Source of the DNA: Reclinomonas americana ATCC 50394
Lineage: Eukaryota > Jakobida > Jakobea > Jakobida
NCBI GenBank assembly: GCA_048213135.1
Contig: PS015530.1
Coordinates: 1-43,716 of the forward strand
Reading direction: 5' to 3'
DNA length: 43,716 nt
A program made the position numbers and the translations under genes. This document shows, piece after piece, positions 21,501-31,912 of this stretch (the stretch's first letter is position 1; the number at the start of each line of letters is the position of its first letter). The notes under the pieces were generated by a model that saw nothing but the letters and a program-made list of their open reading frames with translations, did no database searches and was not told the origin of the DNA.

Positions 21501-22375
21501 CTGAGTAAAGTAAAGCGCCGAGGCAGCGAGTGCAGCGGCAAACTCCATGGCCACCTCCGTGCCGGGGCACGTGGGTGTCTGCATTCAGCAGGTGTTAGTT
21601 TCCGCTGCAGAATGTACCGGCAACGAGAAGAGAACGCACCAGCCAGTACGTGGGGCGCGGCGTGGTGGTGTAAAACGTGGTGAGGACCTCGCACGCCATC
21701 CACTGTGACGCGCGTGAGACAGCAAGCAACAACAACACAACAAGACAAGATGCCAATCACGCAACGTATGAGTGATCGACATTGCCGTCGCCCACTTGAC
21801 CAGCCAAGCGCGGCACAGACGGCTGCATGTGCGTGGGTCAGTATTCGCAGAACTACAGAGCAGCAGCGCAAAAAGGCAACAACACACCTCCCACGCCGCA
21901 ATAATGTACGAGGTGATGTATTGCAGTTCGGCTTGCAGCGCCGAGTGCAGTCCGCTGGCCGTGTAGCCGGCGCCGAACTCCAGTCCACTGAATGCCAACA
22001 TGGACGCCGAGTAACCGAGCGGCAAGTGGAACTAACCAAAAGATGCGTTGTGTGAGACACAGAGAGAGAGAGTGCGAGAACATTGTACACACGCACCTTG
22101 ACTTGATCACCGGCATCAAACCAGCCTCCCGCGAGGCTGCCATTGTTGCCGTCGTTGGGGTAGCAGTCGGCGCGCCAGTTGATGTTGGCGGTGGAGCCCT
22201 TGGCGCGTTGTGCGCGGTAGAAGAAGAAGGAGAGTTGCAAGGCGCGCGCATAGTCATACGGAGGCGTTGTGCCTTGTGCGTGTGCGGTGGGCGTTGAGGC
22301 GAGCAGAGAGAGCGTCGCCACGCACATGATGAGGAAGAGAGCGGCGTGTGCCGCCATGGCGTGCGGGCGAGACAT
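15570..22375 (-). CDS. Secreted modular GH9 cellulase with CBM3, EGF-like repeats and CBM2-like modules
   Basis: A glycoside hydrolase family 9 endoglucanase cleaving beta-1,4-glucan by inversion. ATG 22375 starts a signal peptide (MAAHAALFLIMCVATLSLL, then THAHAQ-like cleavage region). Catalytic domain: YDYARALQLSFFFYRAQR, GGWFDAGDQVK with the catalytic aspartates, EIAWASAWMYKLTGD, GFGSNFPRNPHHRTGHGPW and YVTNEVAVDYNAGL with the acid Glu; all key residues are kept. A CBM3-like module follows (20300 down to about 19620): AWPARRFPL, YFLDLSDV, VTVSTSYNQGS, PGGQGVYQ, SKWDRTKDWS. Next come three EGF repeats (CDTTxGxCxCTxGYTxxDCS), a CBM2-like module, about nine laminin/EGF-type repeats, a second CBM2-like module, one EGF repeat and a third CBM2-like module ending TKIRVGSKTCTM, TGA at 15570. 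There are many short introns. GH9 and signal are certain; the full-length model as one transcript is inference. Confidence 0.85.
15666..15691 (-). other. Ultra-short 26-nt intron in the cellulase gene
   Basis: On the minus strand it begins GTCGCTC and ends CCACAG. Removal joins ALTYR to TSGSISFTGTNATG, which completes a CBM2-like module ending in Cys, as in the other two copies. Retention shifts the frame into an unrelated tail that stops at 15536. Confidence 0.65.
16878..18090 (-). repeat. Tandem ~570-bp duplications of EGF-coding DNA including introns
   Basis: Units starting near 16878, 17443 and 18017 resemble each other. For example 17023-17190 matches 17601-17768 (offset 578), and 17218-17378 matches 17798-17958 (offset 580), with only scattered differences. 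The match continues into intron sequence just after each CCTGCACGAA. Each full unit encodes three EGF-type repeats: CxSGLTGxG, CQSGTTGSGKC and SPANxxCTSGAxGGC. This indicates recent unequal exchange inside the cellulase gene. Confidence 0.85.
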
Positions 22376-23392
22376 GATTGTTGGTGTGCGCAAGAGACGG
22401 ATCTGGACAGCACCTGAACGCAACCGACGCTCGCGACGCCATGCAGCGATTTTGAAGTCAATATTCAATACTCGCGCAGTGTTTTTGTGGAGGGGAAGGA
22501 GTGGGAAGCGGTGGTGGCAGTGGCCGTGCTTGTCATGCGTGACAAGGAGGGAGATCCAACGAATGCGGAAGAATTCGTTTTGTTTTTGCATGCATGTGTT
22601 CGTTCGGAATGGCTGGTGTATCGTCTCGCTTTTCGGTTTCATGGTTACGGCCAGGGAGGTGGTGGAGGGGCGGCCGAGAGTGTGCGCGTGGGTGAGTGGG
22701 TGAGTGAGCGCACATGATCATGCATTGGTGCGAAATTGAAGTCGACGCACCACATGCCCTTCCCTTTTCGCTGCATTTTGCGTTCAGGTGCGAAAGACAG
22801 CGTCGCATCTGCGTGACTCGTGCACCAACGTGCGTGGTTCCTCTTGCAAAAATGCCAGCATGAGTCCTGCTTCGAATTGTAGATCCCGGGATCGATCGCG
22901 CGCGATATCTGGAACAGTGGCGTCTCAGTTTCTGATGCCTCCACAAGGTTCATCATTGTGCAGCTATGTTGCTGTTTGAATTAGGAAAAGGCTTGCTGTT
23001 GCAGCACGCTCCAGCCGTCGGATGCACGGGAATCGCTGCGAAAATGGAAATTTCCGAATTCGGCTTTTCCTCTTGCTTTATGTTGCAATGCGCCCCTCTC
23101 CTCCTGTAAGCTCATCAGCACGAAGCGCATTCGTAGCATAACACCGCGAATCGCTGGTCCCCGTTGCCCACAGCGTCTCCGATATCGATATCACATTCAC
23201 CGTCCCACTCAACCAACCAACCTCCACGGACCCACCAAACACACACGCAGAGTCGCACGCGCACAAGGCACATCGCTCGCCTTTTCCGCAGCCTCATCCT
23301 CCACCGCTCTCTCTCTTTCTCACACATTCGATATCGCATCGTGCATTTCGCTTGCTCGTCGCCTGCGGAGATTTTCCACACACACAAACGCC
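22376..23392. other. Intergenic region between divergent genes
   Basis: About 1 kb between the starts of the cellulase (minus) and the pseudo-GTPase gene (plus). I see no RNA gene or convincing exon chain. It should contain both promoters and 5' UTRs; a CT-rich tract lies at about 23230-23330. No motif is firmly identified. Confidence 0.5.
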
Positions 23393-26300
23393 ATGGCCGC
23401 CCCTTCGTCCACCTCCGACGTCCCCTCACTGCCATGTTGCGTACACCACGCACACACAGAGAGAGCGCGCGCGCGAACACACGCATCTGAATTGTGTGCA
23501 ACTCACTCTCTCATTGTGTGTTTGCTGCTGCAGACATGAGTGAGGAGGAGCTGCGAGGGTACATTGAGGAGCATCGGTACGCAGAGCTGGCCGACTTGAC
23601 CGACGACGACATTGAGTTCCTCTACGATCGCCGGCGTCGTTTGTCGGTGGAGCTGGTGCGTGTGTGAGAGAGAAAGAGACCGCATAATCACTCTGCAGGG
23701 CCCTCATCACGTACACAGCACTCAACACTCAACGACTCGGCTGTGCTGGTGGAGCCGCAGGGTGGCAGTGGCCCGCTCTTCAAGGTCACCATTCTCGGTG
23801 ATGGTGAGCAATGCAAGCCTCTCTCTCCAACTCTGTTCCTTCTCTCACTCACTCCCTCCCTCACCCACCCACGCAGAGCACTCTGGCAAGCTGGAGCTGA
23901 TGCAGCTGTTTGTGCTGCCGGAACTCGTGCAGCGCTTCCCCAACCTGCTGGATCAGCTGTCGCTGCCGCCGTGCGACATTGTGCATCGCGTGTTTGATCC
24001 GAACGAGGACGCGCATCGTGGTGAGGATGCGGCGAGCGGGCCCACCTCGGATCACTCGCAGTGCACGCTGGAGATGTGGCTGCCGGAGTGCACGGCAGAC
24101 TTCGACGATGTGCGACCCATGTATTACCCGGCCACCGACATTTTCCTGCTCGTCTTCTCGCTGCGTGATCCGCGCTCGTTTGAGGCCGCCAAGACGCGCT
24201 ACCTGAAGGAGATTCGCGAGTTCCGCGACCTGGCTCCGGTTCGCCTTTCCCTCTCTCGCTCCCTCCCTAGTTTTCGATGCTCACCGGCCTCTTCACTCGC
24301 GCAGCGCCGGAGTGTGCCGGTGATTCTGATTGGCGCTCATGCCGAGACCCGCAGCGAGGCGTCGCAGTCGCCCGACACTGTCTCCTCGTACGACGCCATC
24401 TCGTTTGCGCAGTCGGCCGGCATTCTCAAGTACATTGAGATCTTCTCCAACAACCTCAAGCACGTGACCGAGGTCTTCCGCCAGGCCGTGCTGGCCATAC
24501 ATCACGCCCGCGAGGCCAACACTGCAGTTGCGATTGAGTGTCATGTTTGGCAGCACGCACTTGTTTTCTCTTGCGCATCTCATGTGCCATGCCACACCAG
24601 ATGATGCACGAGGAGTACGAGGCGGAGTTCCAGCACGAGGACTCGGTGCTGCGCAAGTACTTGACCACGAAGCCGCCAGAGGGACACTTTGACGTGTACG
24701 CGCGCACATTCACGCTGTCGCAAGTGTCGCCCGATGTGGTCTACCTGTACACGATTGATGGCAAGGAGCCGACGCGTGTCTCACCGCGCTACACGGGACC
24801 CATCAAGCTGCGCAAGCCGTACCCGCAAGTCATCAAGGTGGTGGCTCTGGCGCGCTGCAAGTACGCCTCGGAAATCGTCGCGTTTGACGTTCCGCAAGGT
24901 GTGTGTGTGCGCACACGGGAGTGTCTCCCCACCTCGTGCCACTGATTCAACACGCTCAACACAGAGACGCCGACACCCTCTGGCCACTTTGATCCGCTGG
25001 CCAAGGCCTTTTTCGTCACCGTTCTCCCCGGACAGGAGTGCGACATTTTCTACACGCTGGACGGCTCCAAGCCCACCATGCAGTTGCGCACCATTCCACT
25101 CGCCCACGTGCTTCCCCCTGGTGACCACTGAAACCATGTGCAACTCGCAGGAGCCCGCAGTACGACATGAACGGACTGTTCCTCGACGAATACGGCCCGC
25201 ACATGGGTGGTTTTGTCACTGGTCGCCTGCCGCAAGTGATTCGCATCATGTCGTGCGGACGCGGCATGTTCCGCAGTGAGATTGCCGACTTTTCGCCGCC
25301 CGACAGTTGCGAAGCCGCCGCCGCCGCCGCCGTGCACTCTTCTCTGTCTTCTCATGTGCCTTACTTGACGCGGTCGCAGTGATCGAGACGCCGATTCTCA
25401 CGTACGTGGAAAAGGACAATCTGCTGGTGCTGGAGGGCGACGCCAAGGTGTCGCGTGATTTCGAGATCCGATTCACGCTCGACGGCAGTGTGCCCACGGT
25501 CGACTCAAAACTCTGTTGCGTCTTGCCAGCAAGGGAGGAGAAATTCTTGCCAAGATGCTGATGCATCTCCTTCTTTTTTTCCGTAGACACGGGACCAGTA
25601 CTGTTGCCGCCGAATCCCACGGTGACGTTGATCCGTGCGGCTGCCTTCCCGCGCATTCGCTTCCCGTCGCGAGTGGTGGAAGTGCACCGCGTACTCCGCG
25701 AGGGTGGTGGTGCGTCAACAACCCCCCTGTCACTCTGCTTAACAGTTGCCGCACCACTCATGCCTTCTCTCCTCACAGTGAGCGGTGTCCTGTCGCGGTT
25801 GTCGCCGTCGCGTGCCGCCGTGCGCATGACCAAGACGAGTGTCGGCCGCATGAGCTCGCCGCAGCGAGGTGCCGGTCCGCAAGGTCTGTCTGAGCCCCCT
25901 GTCGTCCTCTCTTTATGTTGCTAGCTCACCGCACTTTTACCGACACACAGAGGGTGTCGTGCGTGGCACCGTTGTCGATCCGCTGGGTGGCCAGGGCTCG
26001 CCACCACCGCCCGCACGAGCGGCGCCCGACAGCGGCAGCCCCTCTCGGTCCCGAACGCCACGCGGCGGCAGCAGCAACGGCACTTCCAGCCCGCAACGCG
26101 GCCAGCAAGTGTCGCCTGCCAAGCAGCGCTTCCAAGCCGGTTTGTGTGCTGACGCTTTTTTCGACATCCTCTCTGCGTTCATTCCACCCTCATGTGCATC
26201 ACGCAGCGGCCTCGGGTGCACCGCTGGCGTCGAGCTCGGCCATTTACCGCGACCCCGACATTAGCGTGCGGCCGCAACGCGGCATCCGTGCGCCGCCCAC

Positions 26301-27228
26301 CCCCGAGGAGCAGCGTCGTGCCATTCGTCACAAGGTCGCCGCGCAATTCTACCCGAAGGGATCGGCACCACTGACGCTGCCGACCAAGAAGAGCGTCGCT
26401 GCCTCTGCGTCTCATGCGAGTTGCGTGGCATTCGTTCGCGCATGCTTTCTGTTCCTCCGTGTTTTTGCTCATCATCCCCCTCCTCCTGGCAGGTGCTGAA
26501 CCGGAGACTGCGCCGATTCGACCAGAGTGGCTCGCCGCGTGCCGCGTGGAGAACACCTCGGTGGTGTTCACCTTTGCCTGCGATGTGGTGCTCGACCATT
26601 TGCTGGTGACCACGCCGGGCGACGGCCGCGGTCCCACTGCGTATAGCCTCTTTGCGGCGCCGTCTACCGACACGCCGTTGCGTCATTGCTTTCTTGAACT
26701 CATAGAATGCAAGTTTCCAGTGCGTGCTCAACTCTTTTTCGTCATGCAGCGAGCGTCTGTATGCGGCCTTTGGACAGGGTCGCCTGATCGATGCCAGCGC
26801 TCAGCAAAAAGTCGCACTCAGCAAGAGCGCTCGTCACACTGCGTGCCGCGTGCTGCGCTGCGAGTTCGAGTCGCCTGGCTCCGATGTTTCTGGCTTCCAG
26901 GTTTGTGGTCGCGCAGCATGTCTCTCGAGTGGTTGAGTGCGCTCTTGGTGCTCATGCGACTGCGCCAGATTCTCGACATCAAGTTGTTCGGCCAGCTTCC
27001 AACAGCCGACTCAAAACGCATCACGGCCGCTCCCGCACGCTCACCATCGGCCAGTGCGCTGAGTGCTGGTGGCAGCAGCAATGGTGCCGGATACAGTTTC
27101 GTTTCTCTCCTTCTTCATCCTCTACCCCCTCAGGCACAAAAACTCACGCCCTCACAGTAGGAGCCGATGTCGAGTCGTCGCCGTATGCCTTTGACGACGG
27201 ACCCTACGGACCGGGCCACGTGCTGTGA
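23393..27228 (+). CDS. Rho-like pseudo-GTPase fused to three chitobiase-C-terminal-type repeats
   Basis: ATG 23393 (MAAPSSTSDVPSLP) splices in phase to MSEEELRGYIEEHRYAELA. The next exons are collinear with Rho-family GTPases: FKVTILGDEHSGKLELM, DFDDVRPMYYPATDIFLLVF, RRSVPVILIGAHAETR and YIEIFSNNLKHVTEVFRQAV. Every nucleotide-binding motif is degraded: the P-loop Ser/Thr is Leu, the DTAGQ element is LPECT, and the TKxD position reads AHAE. GTP hydrolysis is unlikely. From 24601 to about 25720 come three repeats with YTIDGKEPT, YTLDGSKPT and FTLDGSVPT, the signature of the chitobiase/hexosaminidase C-terminal (CHB_HEX_C) beta-sandwich. Then follow a Pro/Ser-rich linker (25960-26130) and a region around 26280-27160 with beta-rich pieces (VVLDHLLVTTPGDG, ILDIKLFGQLP) that might be a galactose-binding-like domain. 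The stop ends at 27228. No signal peptide is seen, so it is probably cytosolic. Confidence 0.8.
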
Positions 27229-27490
27229 CCCGCGACACAGGAACGGCTGCTGATGAGCTGTCTGTAAGCTTGCCCGCTTTTAGGGGGGTTATTTTCTGGA
27301 GGGGAAAATGTATTCTTTTCTCTAGTGTGAGAGTAGACGACGATTATACGCCATTCATCATTCAATCTTACTCTCTCACTCTCTGTTTCTCTGACTCTGT
27401 GACTCTTTCTCAGTCTGTTAACTGTAACACACACGCACGCACACACTCTCTCGACTCTTGTTGCAAGTCGACGACCAAAAACAAACATGC
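27229..27490. other. Short convergent 3' spacer
   Basis: 262 bp between the stop of the plus-strand pseudo-GTPase gene and the stop of the minus-strand alanyl-tRNA synthetase gene. It contains CT- and CA-rich runs, presumably the 3' UTRs of both. No gene seen. Confidence 0.6.
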
Positions 27491-29899
27491 TTACGCAAAG
27501 GCGCCCTGCGCGAACGACACGGCCTTGGCCAGGCCCTCGTCAATCTTGGCCAGCTCGGCACCGCCGCCCTGGCCGCGATCGGGCTTGCCGCCACCGCGTC
27601 CGCCACCCACAGACAGCGTCTCGCGCGCCCAGTCACTGGCCTTCAGCTTGTCCGTAAGGCTCTTGGTGACGCCGCACACCACCGTGTACCTGTTGGTCTC
27701 CTCGTCCCGTGACAAGAGCAGCAGAGCACCAGCACCACCCAACGCCTGCTCCACTGGCGCAATGGCGCGATCAAAGAGTCGGCTGTCGACCTCAAAGTCA
27801 ATCACATCGACCACGAACTTGCGGCCAGCCTGCGCATAACAGGGAAGGGAAATGTCAGCAGACAACAAAAAAGAGAAGTGCTGGCGAAAGCAGACGCAAC
27901 AGCGTGCGCCTCCTGAGCCAGTCCGCTCATTCTTGACACGAGGCGCTCGCGCAGCTCGGCGATGCGCTCGCGATCCTCGGCCTTCACACTGCGAATACAG
28001 ACAGGGAAGTTCAGATACGGTTCTACAACCACCACAAATAAGGCAGCCTGCTCATTCACTCACCGAGCCAGCACCTCGTCCACAGCCGCCTGAATGTCGG
28101 GCTTGCGGTACAGAGGCACGCCAAGCGTGGCAAACGCCTGCTGAATGGCACGCAGCTGGAGAAGAGGACACGCACGTGGTCAGCCACCGTCAAATCACTC
28201 ACGTGAAAACACAAACACACACACCTCCTCCTTGAGGTTGCGGCCAGACAGGTCACGGGTGCGCTGCACGCGGTCCAGGAAGGCGTCGGCAGTGGCGTGT
28301 GACTCGCGAGCAGCGTTACCGGTGCAGGCGACCATGCGGCGAATGCCCTTGGAGATCGAGCTCTCGGAGAGAATGACAAAGTCGCCAGCCTCTCGGAAGT
28401 TTGACAAGTGAGTGCCACCGCACAACTCGACACTGCGCGCACAAAAGATCAATCTCTTTGTCAGAACAAGCCGCGCAGCAAACAGTTATGCAAGTGGGGA
28501 GAGAATAAAATGCAAACCTGTAGCCCAGCCACCTCGGGTTGGCCGGATCCGCCAGCAACTCATCAACAGACGGGCCCACAGACACGACACGCACTGGGTC
28601 GGGGTACTGCTCGTCAAACATGCGGCGAATGCCGGCAATCTCATAAGCCTTCTCCAGTGACACCAGCTTGGAGTCCACAGGCAACTGCGGCACACGCATT
28701 CTTCAGCANNNNNNNNNNNNNNNNNNNNNNNNNNNNNNNNNNNNNNNNNNNNNNNNNNNNNNNNNNNNNNNNNNNNNNNNNNNNNNNNNNNNNNNNNNNN
28801 NNNNNNNNNNNNNNNNNNNNNNNNNNNNNNNNNNNNNNNNNNNNNNNNNNNNNNNNNNNNNNNNNNNNNNNNNNNNNNNNNNNNNNNNNNNNNNNNNNNN
28901 NNNNNNNNNNNNNNNNNNNNNNNNNNNNNNNNNNNNNNNNNNNNNNNNNNNNNNNNNNNNNNNNNNNNNNNNNNNNNNNNNNNNNNNNNNNNNNNNNNNN
29001 NNNNNNNNNNNNNNNNNNNNNNNNNNNNNNNNNNNNNNNNNNNNNNNNNNNNNNNNNNNNNNNNNNNNNNNNNNNNNNNNNNNNNNNNNNNNNNNNNNNN
29101 NNNNNNNNNNNNNNNNNNNNNNNNNNNNNNNNNNNNNNNNNNNNNNNNNNNNNNNNNNNNNNNNNNNNNNNNNNNNNNNNNNNNNNNNNNNNNNNNNNNN
29201 NNNNNNNNNNAACGTCGACCAGGAACTCCCAGGCCCAGTCAATGGCCTCGCGCTTGAAATAGTCGCCGAATGACCTGTGGGCGGAACGGAATGAGAACAT
29301 GCGAGACAGAAGTCTCTCCTTCTCCACTGTACACACACACACCAGTTGCCGAGCATCTCGAACTGGCTCAAGTGCGATCCGTTGTCCCTGCCCACATCCT
29401 CCAAATCGTTGTGCTTGCCGCCGGCACGGATGCACTTTTGCGAGTTGACAGCGCGCTTGAGGCGCGACATCTCACTGCGCGGATCGGCAAGTCCCAAGAA
29501 AATGGCCTTGAACTGCGTGTGGGGGAGGGGGGAGCGAAAATGTGAGCCACTGCCTCAGCTGACAAGATCCCGACAAAGAGTCCCGAAACTTGGTTCATGC
29601 CGGCATTTGCGAACAGCAGAGTCGGGTCTTCGTGTGGCACCACGGACGACGACGGCCAGAAGACATGCTCTAAAGCACAGAGTGAGTCGCAATAGGCAAA
29701 CAACGCAAACTGCACTTTTTCTGGGTCCTCAAACAGGAACCCAGTGACATGAAAACGGACAACTCAAGTTGCCACACTGCTGCGCTGCGGATTCTCTCCT
29801 CATCCTAGCTCTCTTTCTCGCTCGCCTGCCACTCACCCTTCTTCTCGACGAAAAAGTCGATGAACGCCTGACGAATCTGCGCACCAGTGACGGGACGTT
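27491..29899 (-). CDS. AARS1: Alanyl-tRNA synthetase, partial, centre in a gap
   Basis: Charges tRNA-Ala and edits mischarged Ser/Gly. Visible N-terminal exons: [40 protein letters not shown] with [45 protein letters not shown], then [19 protein letters not shown] up to the 502-N gap. After the gap: [21 protein letters not shown], the editing-site motif [27 protein letters not shown], and the C-terminal DHHA1-type [16 protein letters not shown], with TAA at 27491. Introns join in phase (for example LGNW|SFGD). The aminoacylation core and the HxxxH half of the editing site fall in the gap. The first coding exon is not located: an acceptor lies at 29900 and the ATG is upstream. The cytosolic form is likely, since no clear transit peptide is seen. 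Confidence 0.9.
28709..29210. other. Assembly gap, 502 N, inside alanyl-tRNA synthetase
   Basis: The family normally has some 550 residues between the two flanking segments, which needs at least 1.6 kb of coding DNA. The 502 N are therefore too few, and the gap size is an underestimate or placeholder. Confidence 0.9.
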
Positions 29900-30562
29900 C
29901 TGCGTGGCAAGCAAAGCACGCGACGCAGTGAGATGCATGAAGGGCGTACACGGAAGGAAGAAAGGAGAACAGAGAATGGAGGGAGGGCAGGGAGGAGAGG
30001 AGGAGGGAGATAAAAGGCAAACCCCAACTGATGCAGGCATGATTGATCAACCCACTCAGACAACAGCAACACGCGCACGCGCACACAGCACGCACAGGTG
30101 CGTGACAAGCAAGCAGCAAAGGCGCGCACACACACAGCTGCTGCAAGGAGTGCGAGGGCACCACAGCCGAAACAAGGAACATGTCCTCAAACAAAAGTCA
30201 CTGACAATTTCTCCCTCCCCCCACACGTGCACATGCAGCAAGGAAACAACACATAACACGCCCTTACTCGACTCACAAACACGCACAAAGACCAAGCACA
30301 CGAGTGCGCGTGAGAGACAACAGAGAGCGACGAACATTTCAAGTTGGGCATGGACAACCCCCCCTCGCCCCTCCACAGCAAAGGGAGCACGCACGCACAC
30401 GCACACACACGCATGCAGCACTGCCTTCACACACACACGCACGCACCGTGAGACATTGCTCTCGCGACAACTCAAAACAATCAAAGTGTGTGTAAAACAC
30501 GAAATCAGTCGACCCACTCGGACCATCGGAGTTTCTTTCTCTTTGCTTCCGCCTTCACGCAC
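29900..30562. other. Intergenic region with the unlocated synthetase start
   Basis: Between the alanyl-tRNA synthetase (minus) and NAGPA (plus) genes. It must contain the first exon of the synthetase, but no ATG gives the right splice phase with confidence. It also holds purine-rich (29940-30010) and CA-rich (30370-30450) stretches. No other gene seen. Confidence 0.5.
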
Positions 30563-31909
30563 ATGGCAGCAGCAGGCACTCTCACCACGCTCCTGCTCAC
30601 CGCGATCCTCGTCGCGTTGTGTGTGAGTGTGCGCGGTCTGGAGCAGGAGCGCGAGGGCGGCATGCCGCGTGAGTACAGCGCACAGCCGTACCCACCGGGT
30701 GAGTTTGGAGTGCCACAGGGAGACGCACTCCTCCGCGTGCCTCCTCCTTCTGTGTCGCAATCGGCGAATTCGGTGCGGGCGAGCAGTGATGATGAAAGTG
30801 TCGACACGTGGAGTCGGTGAGTCACCAATGGACACACACAGGGAGAGAGACAGACAGAGCATGAGCGAGTGTGTGCGCTTAAGAGAGACGGAGACGCGCT
30901 CTGTGTGCGTGTGTGCGAGGAAATGCATTGACCCCTGACTGATAAATCGATCACAAAGGTTGCGTGGCAGCGGCGGCAGCGATGAGGAGGAGTTGCTGGA
31001 GTTGTTCATGGAGACAAGCTCCAGCACGAGCAAGGATAGCAGCTTGTCGCGGCCGCATTTTGATACGTTTCCCGTGGCGCAGCCGATGACGGCGGAGAAG
31101 CGGCCGTACTGGGTGTCGCCGTACGAGTACACCAACTTTGGCGTTGTCATCAACAATCAGCTCGTGCACGCGTACCTCATTCGTGTGCCGGACCCGCTCA
31201 ATCACTTTTCGATTCAGGAGCCGCTGCATGGCTGCCCTGGCTTTACGCGCACGTCGGTGACGGCGGAGGATCGGCGGTGTGTGGCGGCCACCAATGCCGG
31301 CTTTTTCGATGTGCACCGCGGCTACTGCCTCGGCAATGTCATCAGCGACGGGCGAGTGGTGCATGCGCGTGAGTCGCGCAACGCCAACTGGGGCATGACG
31401 GCGAGTGGCGAGTTCGTGTACGGCTATTTGACGGCGGCGCAGGTCGAGTCGATGCAATTCAAGCAGCTGGTCACTGGCGTCACCTGGTTGCTCCGCAACG
31501 GCACCATCTACGTGGAGGAGAGTGCGGCGATTGAGCAGCCGTCGTTTGATTTTGTGTGGATGAAGGCGCCGCGTGTGGCCATTGGCAACAACGCCGCCGG
31601 CGAGGTCCTCGTGTTGCAAGTGGACGGCAATGAGCCGCTGGATCAGGGTCTGGATCTGTACGAGTTTGCGCAGTTGGCCAAGGACAGGGGCTTTGTGAAT
31701 GCCATCAACCTGGACGGTGCGTGGGAGGGAACAGGGAGGGAGGGCGGAGAGAGAGATGGCTCACTCACTCACTCGTGTGTGGCGCAGGTGGTGGAAGCTC
31801 GGTGACCACTGTCAACTACAAGGCGGTGAGCCACCCCAGCGACAATTGCGGCACGTCGCCGTCCAAGTGCGAGCGCATGGTGACCACCATTACGTGTGTC
31901 AAGGCGTGA
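30563..31909 (+). CDS. NAGPA: NAGPA-type phosphodiester glycosidase
   Basis: This family (N-acetylglucosamine-1-phosphodiester alpha-N-acetylglucosaminidase, the uncovering enzyme, in animals) removes a GlcNAc cap from mannose-6-phosphate on lysosomal enzymes; the domain also occurs widely in bacteria. Exon 1 (30563-30817) starts MAAAGTLTTLLLTAILVALC, a clear signal peptide, then a Pro/Ser-rich linker. Exon 2 (30959 to about 31717) carries the domain: NFGVVINNQLVHAYLIRV, CVAATNAGFFDVHRGYCLGN, GTIYVEESAAIEQ, APRVAIGNNAAGEVLVLQVDG and NAINLDG. Exon 3 completes the typical NLDGGGSS motif (intron phase G|GT) and ends at TGA 31907. There is no C-terminal membrane anchor, unlike the animal enzyme, so it may be soluble in the secretory pathway or lysosome. 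The enzyme family is firm; the exact substrate is inferred. Confidence 0.85.
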
Positions 31910-31912
31910 GGA

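Noticed and set aside
22487-22717. 76-codon plus-strand frame that looks protein-like (REGDPTNAEEFV-type composition)
   Set aside because: It is short, has no family similarity I know, and lies in the spacer between divergent genes without a splice context.
24689-25279. Arg/Ser-rich plus-strand frame overlapping the chitobiase-type repeats
   Set aside because: It is a shadow of the real exons in another frame; the YTxDGxxPT repeats define the true frame.
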